From: Oscheius sp. JU75
Lineage: Eukaryota; Nematoda; Chromadorea; Rhabditida; Rhabditidae
Direction: 5' to 3'
Assembly (NCBI GenBank): GCA_037178855.1
Contig: JASJZC010000001.1
Location: forward strand, 5,828,001 to 5,892,000
Length of the DNA: 64,000 nt
Part shown: positions 35,107-46,312 of the stretch, piece by piece
Layout of the letters: the number at the start of each line of letters is the position of its first letter
Numbering within the stretch: position 1 is the first letter of the stretch
Made by a program: the position numbers and the translations under genes
Notes under the pieces: model-generated
What the model was told of the DNA's origin: nothing
Database searches by the model: none
Seen by the model: only the letters and a program-made list of their open reading frames with translations

Positions 35107-35798
35107 GTTTTGTCTGAAAACAATTTGATAACCTTCGAAAAGTGAACGAGAACAGAAGGGAATACGAAAATGGACGGGCCGAGGTGGGTAAGAGACGCAG
35201 ATCCGTGATTTCGTCGTCTGTACCCGATTCCACATATTCAAAATAGCCTTTTTAAATACTTCTTCAATACTTATAAACACGAAATTAATGCAGACACAAA
35301 AAAAATTAGAACTGAGGAAACTCATCAGGACATCTATATCCATTCAACATTGCGCAAGTTTTCGTATAAGAAAACTTATCAGAGTGTTTTTAACAACTTT
35401 AGGCCTTCGCAGCTTTTGTTTCATTTATATTTTCCGTGAAAAATTATAATAATACAATGGCTGGAAGTAGAGCAAGGAAGAGCTCGTACCATTTAATTAC
35501 TAGCCGCAGTTACCGATCTTGAGCGTAATATTTTCGCATAACGATCAGCAAAGATTAATCTTACGTGTCATTACGCTGACAGCAGAAGAAGTATAGCAAA
35601 AAGAGGAGGATAAACGAAGTGAAAAGCTGCTTAAATTTATTTTGGGATTGAATCGCCGCTCATCCTGTTTACAATTTTCGGCATGCGTTTGAACACTGTT
35701 ACTGGCCATTGGAGAATGAACAAAAGCGATATGTACCGCTTCCTTCCAATCGATTTTCATTATCAGAAACTGATCAGAACTAAATCAGTTTCAGAAGG
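35107..35798. other. Divergent intergenic region DNAJC8 / NO66
   Basis: About 690 nt. No recognisable gene or repeat. The NO66 start is preceded by acceptor AGTTTCAG at 35787-35794. Confidence 0.4.
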
Positions 35799-38700
35799 AT
35801 GGGCAAAAAGAAGACGAAGCAGAATGGATTTCCCCAAGCCAATGGAGTGAAGGAACAGAAGGAAAGGAAAATGAAGACAGATCCCTGGGAAACTATTGAG
35901 AAAGGACCTGTCAAATCTGCTCGTGAGTTATAAGCAACCTAGAGTTAAAAATCTGCTACAGATCAAGCATACTACAATGAGCCGGTCGAGAAGATGGCAG
36001 CGGCCAGACATTTTGAACAAGTAGGCAAGATGTCTGACTGGATTTTAATTGATTTCCAGTTCAAAAACAAGGCAAAACGCCGAAACAATGGGGAATTGGC
36101 TGAAAAAGTCGACTTCCATCAACATGACAAAGGAAAGAAGAGGAAAAATACGGAGGAGATCCCGGGGAAGAAGAAGGCAAAGGGTGAGTAGTTTATTTAA
36201 CAAGAATTTGATTTTTTGTTAGATGAATCCGTCTTCTACATGTACGAAGATGAGATGGACAGTCCTAAGACGGATAGTAAGCGGGCTGTGAAGAAGAGAA
36301 AGCAGGACAAGAGACAGGCTTCTAGAGAAGGTAACAGAAAACATTGAAATTACAAAAACATACTTACAGTAATTATCGACGAGATCGAGTCTTACACTGT
36401 CGAAGAGCCAGAAGAGACTGTCACCCTGCCACAGGAGAATGGTCTTCATACAAGTGGATAAATTTTGGTGAACCAGTTTACTAAGAACTTTAGGAGACAT
36501 CAGATTTGCTGATCTGTTCGATGAAGGTGAAGACGGCGAGCAGCTTGTGGACTTTGTCAACGACAGTAAGTTTATGGTGGATCGATTCCAAAACTGAAAT
36601 CTTCCTTTTATATTTGGGCACAAAGATTATGATATGACAGCAGGTTGAATCTAACCCTTGCAAGTTGCAACTCATTTTTTTTTCTTGCTCCAGACGCCAA
36701 TTTCCAGCTAAGCGATGTTCTGAAAAGTTATAGAATCTGCATGAGAAGTTCGTAGTATATTGCCGAGTCCAAGCATAAAAGCTTGAGTCAGAAAAAATAT
36801 GAGACTATAAGGCCACCTTTCAGTGGAAAACGACGACTACGAAGATGAGGATATTTCTGATGAGGAGGTAAGGTAGATTTGGGCCACAATACAATCACCT
36901 GTTCAGAATTTTGATGGGCTGGAAGACGAAGAAGAGCTTGAGGACGAGGAACTAGTAGACGAGGAGATCGATGCCGATGAAATGCAGCTAGATTCCTCGG
37001 ATATCGCCGAAATCGTCAATGAAGGTAATTTCTGCCTCCTGACTCTTTATCGGATTCAGATGAGGAGGAGGCCTACGGTAGTCCAGTGAGTGAGGATGAG
37101 CTAGAGGACGAGGAACTCGAAGACGAGGAAGATGACTGTTCCACCTGCTCCGAGGTAAGCGGACAGGATGCCTCGTCTGATGAGGAGGGAAATCTTGGCG
37201 GGGACCGGGTAGCTACAGTCCTCCAGAAGGTAAACTATCAATTATTGAGGATAAAGAGTGGTTTCAGACTAGCAAGTCCTCGCCCCTCTCCTTCTCCGAA
37301 TTCCCCTTTAGCGATGAGGATTCGAGCGTCTCTGCCACCAGAGCACTGGCCTGGATGATCAGTAGTTGCGATGTTCAGACCTTCTTCAAGTAGGTTCAAC
37401 ATCGATGTATCAGTACGGAATCATTTAGTGACTTCTACCAGCAGAATTGCCTAGTCGTTCAGCGCAATCATCCCAACTACTACGGAGATCTCTTTTCGAC
37501 TGAAAGACTGGCTCAGGTCTTGGAAAAGGTTGGTGAAAGAGAGTCAAATACACAAAACTTTTAGAATTACGTCGAATACGGAATCAACATCAATGTGGCC
37601 GAGTACAAGAACAGCACCAGAATCACTCCTAATGGTAGTGGCCGAGCCTATCCTAGACAGATCAAGGCTCATTTGAAGGTATTTCTACTAATTGATTTTC
37701 AAAAATAATCACTGTCAGCAAGGAAGATCCGTCCAGCTGACCAATCCCCAGGCTTTCGATGATCACATCTGGTACCTGTGCGAGGTTCTTCAAGAGGTCT
37801 TCGGATGTTTCGTTGGAGCTAACACGTACCTGACCCCGGCAGGAAGTGCCGGCTTTGCTCCTCATTGGGACGACATTGATGCCTTTCTTCTCCAAGTCGA
37901 AGGCAGAAAGTATTGGAAGATTTATGCTCCGGAGTGCGACGAGGATGAGCTGCCTAGAGAGAGTAGTGGGAACTTTTCGGACGACGATATGAAGGACAGA
38001 AAGCCGTGTTTCGAGGGCTGGCTTAACTCGGGAGACATGCTCTACATTCCGAGAGGATTCATTCATCAGGTTGGGAAGATATCTTCACTGCGGGATCCTT
38101 TGATACAAAGATTTGGTCGGAGAATCCAACTTGATTTCAAATTCTTGCGCGAGTATTTAAATCTATCAAAGAGCCACAGAAACCTTTACACCATTCCCCT
38201 ATAGGCCCGAACTGACAAGAACGTCCATTCTCTCCACGTGACAGTCTCGACTGGAAGGAAGACGACATGGGCCGATCTGATGGATAAGTTGATCCCGGAA
38301 GCAGTCAGCTCCTTGGCCAATGAACGATCAAAGATGAGACGTGGCCTTCCGATAGGTCTTCTGGATATGAACGGAGTGGCCGACTACAAGTACAGAATGG
38401 ACGAGTACTTTGTGGAAAAGTGGGTTTCTCCCAGAAATTAAAATTCGTGACGTGCCCCTCATGTTTTCGAGTCGAACAAATTTTAGCTTCCAGATTCGTC
38501 AACCCGCTCGACCGCCACATGTCAATGATGCGCAACTTTATATCGGACACATGTCTCGAGAGTGCTGTCGATATTATGGCCAGAGAGTTCATGAAGACGG
38601 CTCTGCCACCAATGCTCACTCCGGCCGAGAGAAAGTTTCATGTCATGGGACAGTCCAAAGAGAGTCTGCTTGTCGGAACGCCTATTCAGTTCCATCCCCA

Positions 38701-39200
38701 GATCCAAGTCCGTCTGATGCGCAGACATGGTCAAAGACTCATCTTCGAGACCGAAGACAGATGCTTCATCGCCCATCGTATCAACAATTCGCGACTGTTT
38801 GAGGGTAGAGATGAACAGACCATCGATATCGATGTAAAGGTATGCAATATGGAGCTTGGTGATTTTGGCACCCAGCGTACATGGTCTTGTTTTGGAACGC
38901 TCTATACGGAAAAGTGAACAGATGTTATATATAGGTCAATGAAAGTAGTCTGACAAATAGAGATAACTGTGGCGCGCAAATGCATGACTAATGCTGCTTA
39001 CGGTTTCGTTTTGAGACGCAATGTACCGTCTTCAGTTCGTTCCTGCCTTCACCACCCTCCTGGATCACTGTCCAGAATGGACAAAAGTCGAAGAGTTGCC
39101 GGACCTGCCCGACTCCGACCGTCGTTCTTTCTGTCAACTGCTCTACGACCACGGCATCATTTTGGCCAAGAGCATTCCGAGCAAGAAGCACAAAAAGTAG
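35799..39200 (+). CDS. RIOX1: NO66 / RIOX1 ribosomal oxygenase
   Basis: JmjC-fold Fe(II)/2-oxoglutarate oxygenase that hydroxylates a histidine of ribosomal protein uL2. Histone demethylation is also reported for the family. A long Lys-rich then Asp/Glu-rich N-terminus (35799-37230) is nucleolar-like. The catalytic part begins LAWMISSCDVQTFF, then QQNCLVVQRNHPNYYGDLFS. FAPHWDDIDAFLLQVEGRKY (about 37860) holds the HxD iron ligands. SGDMLYIPRGFIHQ precedes the exon with HSLHVTVST, the third ligand. The winged-helix C-terminus ends LYDHGIILAKSIPSKKHKK at 39200. Introns are mostly short, with one of about 135 nt near 38070-38205. Confidence 0.95.
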
Positions 39201-39989
39201 TCGTTGTCAATTGTTCTTTGTTGAGTTTTTTGTTTTTCTGGTTACAATTGAAGAGTGTTTTCTGCCCAGTCATCTCCCCCGACTCACTAATCCATCACCG
39301 CCTCCCTTTCACCTCCACTCTGCTCAATTATGCATTGCGGAAAAACGCGGAGAGCAGACAACACAACCTTAAAGAGAGTGCGTGTATGTCTTTCGTTTAC
39401 GTTTTGCTTAGTCGGGATTAGAGCCAGCTGATGTGCCTCACACAGCTGAAGACTGGTGACGGCCACACTCAAAAACAGCTTGTGTGACGGCTGTCGCTAC
39501 GGCTCTCGCGAACCACATGTGGTCCGAGTATATACTCTTGTTTCTCTTTCCCTCGAGCAACACTATGACTTTTTAACAAGAGAAAAAAACAGCTGTCAAA
39601 TGCATAGTTCAAACAGAAACCTTCTCTCATTCAAGGCTTCTATCGGTCACAGTCAGCTCCTAGCAAAAGTATTCATCAATGTTCCTTTGGCACGTCGCTA
39701 CAGTTTGATGGCTGCCCGGAAAGTTCAGAGCTACACAAGATTTACAATGTTTCGCAAGGTATTGCAGTTCCGCTATAGCCAGACTTTCTGCCAGCTCCGC
39801 ATTCTCACCTACTCTTGTTAGAAGGTTCTCTCTGAAGAAGAGGATACCTTTTTTCTGAGACGACTTGTGAAGTATACCAGCTTAGTCGGGAGAGCAAGCT
39901 GCTTCGCCGCCATTTGTTTTTACTTTGTAGTGAAAAAAAGGCGACTCTCATGGCACTAACTAATTACCAATAAATTCTCGCTTCTGGTT

Positions 39990-40055
39990 CGTGGCCACGG
40001 ACAAACAGACAGACAGAGTCCGCCACAGAAACCATCGCGCTTTAGTAGAGATATC
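39990..40055 (+). repeat. GC-hairpin repeat, partial right end
   Basis: GGACAAACAGACAGACAGAG, then ACCATCGCGCTTTAGTAGAGATAT matches the right end of the copies at 40245-40285 and 59391-59425. Confidence 0.6.
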
Positions 40056-40085
40056 TCCGTGTTTCTGAAAATTACTCCCTTCTAA

Positions 40086-40285
40086 AATTACACCGGCTTC
40101 GCCGTCCCTTAGTTTCGACTTAGCATTGACAACAGGCGGCTGCGCCGCTTCTCCGATTTCCCCAAAAGCTGACTTGTCAATTTAATTCTTGACGTGCAAT
40201 GACTTGCCAGCTTTTTCTCAACGCCCACACGGACGGACGGATAGACGGACACCATTGCACTTTCGTAGTAGAGAGATATTCTCAC
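40086..40285 (+). repeat. GC-hairpin repeat, best copy near 40 kb
   Basis: Blocks in order: CCGGCTTCGCCGTCCCTTAG, AACAGGCGGCTGCGCCGC, GACTTGTCAAT-TTCTTGAC, GACTTGCCAGCTTTT, and GACGGACACCATTGCACTTT with GTAGTAGAGAGAT. The same blocks, spacing and orientation recur at 59236-59426 in an IQGAP intron. No coding capacity. Probably a non-autonomous mobile element. Confidence 0.7.
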
Positions 40286-40628
40286 CTCTGTCAGTACATC
40301 GTATAGTTCCGTAACCGAAGCTGTCTCTTTTTATCCGACTTCTTCAGTCACCAGGTGTCCTATCTGTCAGTCTCGGCAGACAAATCTCTGTTCTCCAAAG
40401 ACTCTCGGCCCATGTCCACTTTATGGTATAATAGGACGGAGAGTGACAAGCGGACACACCCCTGGGACATAGACTAATGAATTGATCCTTCTCTCTCTCT
40501 CGGTCGTTGCGTGCCACTGAATCTGCCCCTTCATATTTGATGCCAAGTCATTCTGCTCTCGTTTTAATTGCCTCTTTTGTTGCCAACTACATCTTCCAGG
40601 ATGAGGAATAACGAGCGGGCTCGGTGAA

Positions 40629-43571
40629 ATGGTTTTTCTACTCTTACTTTTCTTGCCCACAGCCGCCATGTCCAAGGTCAGTTTTGACTCGTGATGTCTG
40701 AAGACTAGGTAGTTTTTGCGCGATTGCTCGGCAGGGTCATAATTCATGTTGTGAGCGGAGCATTACAGGGGGAGGAATGTATCGCCAGATGTGACCGACT
40801 ACATGCAAGATCCATCGAGAGGAAGGGAGTTAACGGGGCAGACATTGAGCAAATTCTGGAGAAACAGAAACCGGCGCCCGTACTAAAAGATGTCTGCTGG
40901 TTGGTGGTTCACTTGAACTTGAGAATAGAGTTCTAGGAGACTGTTCGATCGACTGGACTGTTTGAAGAATTGTCCCAGGGAGAAGGAACTGGACAAGTAT
41001 GCGAGAGATGTCCGGTTTAAGTGCAAGGGGGTCTTGGGAGGTAAGGATTCAAATTTTTGGTTTCGTGTTTAACCCTATATGACGTACAACTTTCAGATCT
41101 AGCGTCAGAGCTCAAATGCGTGAGCAAGTACCGCTCCTTCATGCAAGTCAAATGCTCAACTTTTCTCAAGGAGGCCGTCTCTCTACGGGTAACACAGGAA
41201 CAGGATTCTGTTCCTGACCGAGAGACCTGCCGCTATCTTCATCTCAACTCTCTCTGTCTCGAGAATACCGTAGGAAACTATTGCCCCTCGGCAACGCGAG
41301 TCTTTCGCCGACTCAACTTCAGGTACCTTGGTCTAAGATCAAGAAATCTGAGATTTAGGGACTATTTTCTCAATTTTATAGTGCCAGAAAACGACCTCCT
41401 CTTCGACGATTTCGACCTGGATAGCTGCCAGATTTACGATTTTGTTAAGATTGCTAAGGGCGTTTCGGAAGAGGAGGAGGACGTAAGTCATTGTAGGGCT
41501 CTGTCAAATTAGACCTAGGAACTGACAACGATGATCAAAAAGTGGGAAGAAGATGAGAAGAGCACGAATCCGATAACGACGACGACCACCCAGACGAGTA
41601 CAACAACCGCACAGGAGAAACAGGTAGCTTGAGTGTTCGATGAGAAATCGAGTCTTTGCATCGGTTTTTCTTGAACTGTAATTTTCAAAGAGTTAATGAG
41701 AAATTTATTTGGTTTGGGGGCACGAAAGTAGTCAGACAGTTTCTACTTCTGATAGTTTGCAAGCTAGACTGTTTGTCCGAAACTAGTCCCAGAGTATGGT
41801 CTGATGATCTGATTCCGATCCTTTATATGGATCACTATCCTTAAAAGCGACAGTTTCTGGAAATCGATGCAAAGGTTCGAATCCTTGAACAATAGTCTGC
41901 TATTTCACTGTTTGTGAGCTATAAAACAACCGGGATTCAAACTCTGGATTATTGTACAAATATTTCCACTTTAGAAGTTTACAACTCTGTTGAACGAGCT
42001 GCTCGACTCCGCCTCGACCGAGGCCCTTACATCGACTGAACTTTATGAGACGACCTCTGGAGAACTATTGGAGCTTCTGGAAGGGACAATGACAGTGAAA
42101 GACCAGGTTCCGGACTTACTGGAAGGTCAAGGGACCGTTGTCCATCTTGATGGGGGCCAGTCGACAGAGTACACAACCTACAAGTTGGATCCGGAGACGA
42201 GTACGAGCCCGAGCTTCACGAAGAAGGCTACCTTGGAGGAGAATAGGGTGATCCCGGTGTCAACATTAACCAGTAGCACCGAATACGACGATACTACTAT
42301 AAGTAACGGCTCTACTTAACCAATGCTACGCCGATTTAGTTATCCCCTCGAGCATTCGGAACATCTTCTCGGATGACAGTATGGAGAACACACCGCCCAA
42401 CTTTTTCTGGTCGTCTGCGAGATATAGGTCTTCTACGGTTGGTTCTTTGAATTATACTTGCTTGACTTGACTCGATTACGTTAGACTCGAAATGGACTCG
42501 AGTCGGACTCGTCTCATTTCGACTCTGCTCGAAGTTTTCGGCTTGAATCCCAAATATATTTTGAACCTCCTTTTTGTCGGTCTGTCAGCCAGAACCCCGA
42601 CATTTATCTTGTCCAATTTGGATCTTGTTTTTCAGCTTTCAGCCAACAACGGACGTCATCTCTCCTCCATGGAGGTTGAATTATTCCCACTCTCGTCAGT
42701 TTATTGCTTTCAGATAGTTCAACCAGTCGAAGTAGACACGAGTACTCTTCTAGGGGATGACTTTCCTCAAGGCGTTGTTGAAATAGAACCAGCGTGGACG
42801 ACCAAGGCTCCCGAGCTGAGTCTTCTCCCGCCTAAAATTGTCGTGAAGAGTTCACTGGTTTCCACCACGCCGAGAAGTACAAGTCGGATTGCGGTCAGTT
42901 TCAGTCCGAAGGCTAATGCTCGGATCGAGGTGCATACCAGGGCACAACCGAGGTAAGAAGAGAGCTGGTTGCGGGACCTTGCGTTCTGCCATTAAAGCCT
43001 ATTTGTGACCCAAATTACTCTGCCATCTTAGCACTGTTCCCTCAACAGTCATGACCAATACCGCTGCGCCTCTGCTCAGTGGAGGAGTTGTGGTCAAGAC
43101 TATCAAGAGATGGGGCGAGCCGGAGAGTGATGAAGAGGGAAGAGAGTCGGAAAAGATGCAGAGGAGTCCAATGCTGGATGAGGAGGAACTGGATAGAAGA
43201 TTGGTGAGTCTATAAATTCCAAAAAAAAAAACCGAAATAGGAATGCAAAAAAAGCGAAAACACTGTCGAGGATTCGAACCTGGATAGTTCGAATACCACT
43301 CCGACGCGCTATATAACCGTTAAGCCATTTATGTGAACCGCCGCCAAACTCAGCCGACTGTAATGAATATAGCGATTTTCAGTCAACGAGCAAAGAGTAC
43401 GAGTCGCACGAGGAAGTTACTCAGGACAGTACGGATCGCCTCTCCGACAAGGAGATCCTGATCTTCATCTATCTCATCCTCTTTGGCCTGGCCTTACTTT
43501 CACTGATCTGTATCCTACTGTTTTGTGCCTGCTGCAAGCGGAAGCCCGCATCCATTCATGGCAGCAAGTAA
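40629..43571 (+). CDS. Type I membrane protein, Cys-rich ectodomain and Ser/Thr-rich stalk
   Basis: Signal peptide MVFLLLLLFLPTAAM at 40629. The ectodomain is rich in spaced cysteines: EECIARCDRLHA, LFDRLDCLKNCPREKELD, VRFKCKGVLG, ELKCVSKY, QVKCSTF, ETCRYLHLNSLCLE and GNYCPSA. This is reminiscent of the nematode CPG4-type cysteine domain, although I cannot confirm it by alignment. A Thr/Ser-rich mucin-like region follows (about 41570-43200). The end is one membrane helix LIFIYLILFGLALLSLICIL with a CCKRK juxtamembrane cluster and a short tail to 43571. Likely cell-surface or extracellular-matrix glycoprotein. Several exons in the stalk region are uncertain. Confidence 0.6.
43257..43334 (-). 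pseudogene. Decayed tRNA-like sequence in an intron
   Basis: The minus strand has a good A box (TGGCTTAACGG) and a perfect B box (GGTTCGAATCC at 43270-43280) at correct spacing, with GCGTCGGAGTGGT where the anticodon arm belongs (reads GGT). Only 4 of 7 acceptor pairs form and the anticodon stem is broken. The D and T arms have one mismatch each. It is probably a tRNA pseudogene or SINE head, not a working tRNA. It sits in an intron of the membrane-protein gene, antisense to it. Confidence 0.6.
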
Positions 43572-43587
43572 TTGTATTTGACTGTGA

Positions 43588-43843
43588 TCAATAACACACA
43601 CTTCCACATTGCTCTTCTGTGTCGAACATGTTGCTGTCTCCTCCACAGGCGCCTTAGATGAACATGTTATACTTCTTCAGTCCGGTGTCGTATCCCCATC
43701 TATGCATAGGGTTATTGTCGTCAGAAGTAGACTTACCTGGGCATACAAGCTTTGCTAATTCCGGGTTTTATGCGCTGGTAACAGCGAGGATCCTTGGCAA
43801 AGGTCAAGGCGAGGATGAGGACGAAGAGAAAGAGGAGCTTCAT
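43588..43843 (-). pseudogene. Kunitz/BPTI-type inhibitor gene, apparently broken
   Basis: Signal peptide MKLLFLFVLILALTFAKDPR at 43843, one intron of about 37 nt after CMPR, then WGYDTGLKKYNMFI followed by an in-frame TAA (43654-43656). Downstream in the same frame are GACGGDSNMFDTEEQC and GSVCY, which fit the second half of a Kunitz domain with correct spacing of its last three cysteines (12 and 3). The stop falls at the conserved aromatic before GxC, and the third cysteine position is Tyr. Removing a 39-nt GT-AG segment (GTATAA...GACAG) would bypass the stop but delete conserved core. Convergent with, and 17 nt from, the membrane-protein gene. Confidence 0.6.
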
Positions 43844-44095
43844 AGTTAGAAAAACTGCTTATATATAATGATAAACATGTATTGAGAAGGGGCCGATCTA
43901 TACATCTGCAAGGAAAATATAGACGAGGCTTCAGGACGCCGAATACAAAGGACAGAAAACAATAGTTTGAAAACAAAATCCATCAATCAATGTGGGGTCG
44001 TCAGAGAATAATGCCGAGGGCGAACCACCCTAGGAGTGTAACCATCAGAACTTTTTTCAACGACAAGAAAGACTTGGAACGTTTAATAGATACAT

Positions 44096-46312
44096 TTATG
44101 CACTCTTGGAATCGTCTAGAATCTCCTCTCCGACTTCTGCTTTGACTTGTGCCACATGACTGGCCAGCAGGGCATCAAATCGCATGTCATTTAAGTTCGG
44201 ATGTGACCTCATATGGCTTCGAATGCCTCGGAGACTGAAACTGTTACTAATTAGAGTCCGATTGCCGAATACCTGAAGCCACGATAACCGCAGACCTTGC
44301 ACACATAGGCCTGTACATCGCTGTGGAAGTTTCGAACATGGAGTGACAGTTGAGAGACGCTTTGTGGCTCAAAGTCACATTGGGAACAGCGGGATGGGAC
44401 CTGGAACCTGTTTGGTTATAGCGAGGAATATTCCTGAGTTTTTTCCATGTAAGCGCTTCATTTAAGCCAGTACGCCTTGTTCAAAAAAATACAAAGAAGA
44501 GAGTTGATGACACTGACCTTTCGCTGCGGCTCCCTCGGCTCCTCAGTTCTTTCGACATCCTTGCAGTAGAACTGCTGGTGGGCTTTCAGCGTGTTCTCTG
44601 CCGAAAATGCCACTCCACACGAGCAGACAAACGGCTTTTCGACCTCGGACGACGAACTCGGCTTCATCGGTGGTGTTGAGTCGAAGCGGGATCTTTTGGA
44701 CAGATCCAAAGGTGGAGAAGCTCCTACTGGTCTCTTTTGACCAACTGCTGGAGACGAAGCCTCAATCGAGACGATCGGGACAGTGACAGGACAGGATCCA
44801 ATGGTATAGGTCAGTCCAGCTGGTATTGTCACGGCTGAGCAAAGAGCACGCTGAACGAGAAGTGGACACTGCATCAAGGGAAGGGCCGATCTGCCAATTG
44901 CCACTGGAACAACAGTTTGTGGTGGACCGAGTAGCTGAACAATATCGGCTTGTGGCTGGTCATGGATCGCCATTGGAAGAAGGACGGCATTAGGAACTGT
45001 CTGGATAGATGGCGGAACGACTACCGTAGCTGGATGTGTGGTTGTGGAAGAGGTCGATGGTAGACCACTGAGAGCAGCTGAAAAAGATTACTGCATCCTG
45101 AGGATGGTGTTATCGCGCGAGGAAATCTTTGAAGGAGGTGGATGCCGCGCGTTGGAGAAGATCAAAAAGATAGAGCCACTTACACTTGGAGCAATAGAGG
45201 CTCTGATGTGCCAGAAGACGCTCCCGACTACTGAACTTGGCGTTGTTACAAAGCAGACAAGGATGTTCTGAAACGGGAAGGGGTTGCATGAGTGGTTTCT
45301 ATTGCAAGAACTCATTTTCCAGCCTAGCACCGTTCTACAAAGTAGCAGAACGGATCAAAGACTACATATGTAGAACATCGCCTTGGCTCTTGTATCGCTC
45401 CCGTACCAGCTTGACACGGTTGCATACAAGCTATTCTATAAAACCAAAACTTACTTTTGTCTGGCTCCTCCTTGGCAGTAGACGGTAGATGTTGAGGCAG
45501 GAAGGCAGCCAGAAGATCTTGTGCCATACGTATGTCTTTCGTGACGACCATCTGTATTTTGTCGTCTGAAACACGGCCTATCTCACAGGTCTCACGACTA
45601 AAAACGGCCAGTTAGTTGTGCAAAATAGGTCTCCTTCCTGCTTTATCTTTCGGGCCGAGATAACAGTCGCGAGCCTGTGCTGTACCCCCACGACGCACAC
45701 CTCTAACAGAAAGATAACCGAGCTATCAACGACTACGCAACAAGGGAGAAGCGACCGGATACCTGAATGTGTGATGACACAGTTGGCCAGACGGGCGTCT
45801 GTCACTCCCTTGATTCGACGAAGCAGTGGGTCTCTCGACTCTACCTCGAAGTGATGGGCCTGTCCGAGCTGGTCCAGCAACTGAAAACTCTTCCTTCTCT
45901 CAAGTTGTGAAGTTGTGCTCGCCGCAATGAAAATGCTACACGCAATACATCGTACTCTTGGAACAACGAAAGAGCTGGCTTCTTCTCAAGCCTTTTTCGG
46001 GCACATAAACTGAGTTCCCGACGCTGCGATGATCTGCAAAGTTGTAGCTTTGCTGAACATAAAAACGTTAAAAATAAGACTTCCTGGACCTGATAATCGG
46101 GTCTTCTAGAATAGTAACGCTGTCGCTAGGCCACTTACAGTAATCTGATTCTCCCCATCTGAGGATCCTTCCGCTCCCAGCTCTTTGATCACGAATGGGC
46201 CTCGCGTCTCTCCACATTGCAGTTCCACCTCTGCCGGTGGTCGTTGTTCCATCGTGGACAAAAGCATGGCTCTGAGGATCTGACCCAATTGCTCTTGGGT
46301 CATCTGATTCAT
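44096..46312 (-). CDS. FOG / U-shaped-like zinc-finger cofactor
   Basis: FOG proteins bind GATA factors through C-C-H-C fingers and recruit CtBP. Here EHPCLLCNNAKFSSRERLLA then HQSLYC (about 45190-45270), and FVCSCGVAFSAENTLKAHQQ then FYC (about 44560-44630), are both C-C-H-C fingers with the FOG AHQ-x-YC signature. PPLDLSKRSRF between them is a CtBP-type PxDLS motif. The C-terminal exons have a C2H2 finger CSQCDFEPQSVSQLSLHVRN then FH, and YVCKVCGYRGF with LRGIRSHMRSH. It ends EEILDDSKSA at 44096. The N-terminal MNQMTQEQLGQILRAMLL at 46312 is 1 nt after an acceptor. A PR-like N-terminal domain is possible. Repeats sit in two introns. Confidence 0.7.
45331..45380. repeat. Dispersed TTGTAG hairpin, copy 4 (FOG-gene intron)
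   Basis: CGTTCTACAAAGTAG (45331-45345) and CTACATATGTAGAACATCG (45362-45380) share arm sequence, loop position and the GAACATC 3' end with copy 3. Confidence 0.55.
46031..46060. repeat. Collapsed TTGTAG hairpin remnant
   Basis: GATCTGCAAAGTTGTAG is joined directly to CTTTGCTGAACAT, as if the loop and inner half of the right arm were deleted. It lies in an intron of the FOG-like gene. Confidence 0.4.

Larger units (their letters stand above)
39201..40628. other. Repeat-bearing intergenic region
   Basis: About 1.4 kb without a supported gene. The right half carries copies of the GC-hairpin repeat family (39990-40055 and 40086-40285). An unsupported open frame lies at 39456-39821. Confidence 0.5.

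Noticed and set aside
41866-41966. Possible second tRNA/SINE: GGTTCGAATCC at 41873 and GGATTCAAACTC nearby
   Set aside because: Only B-box-like strings are present. I see no A box at the right distance and no cloverleaf.
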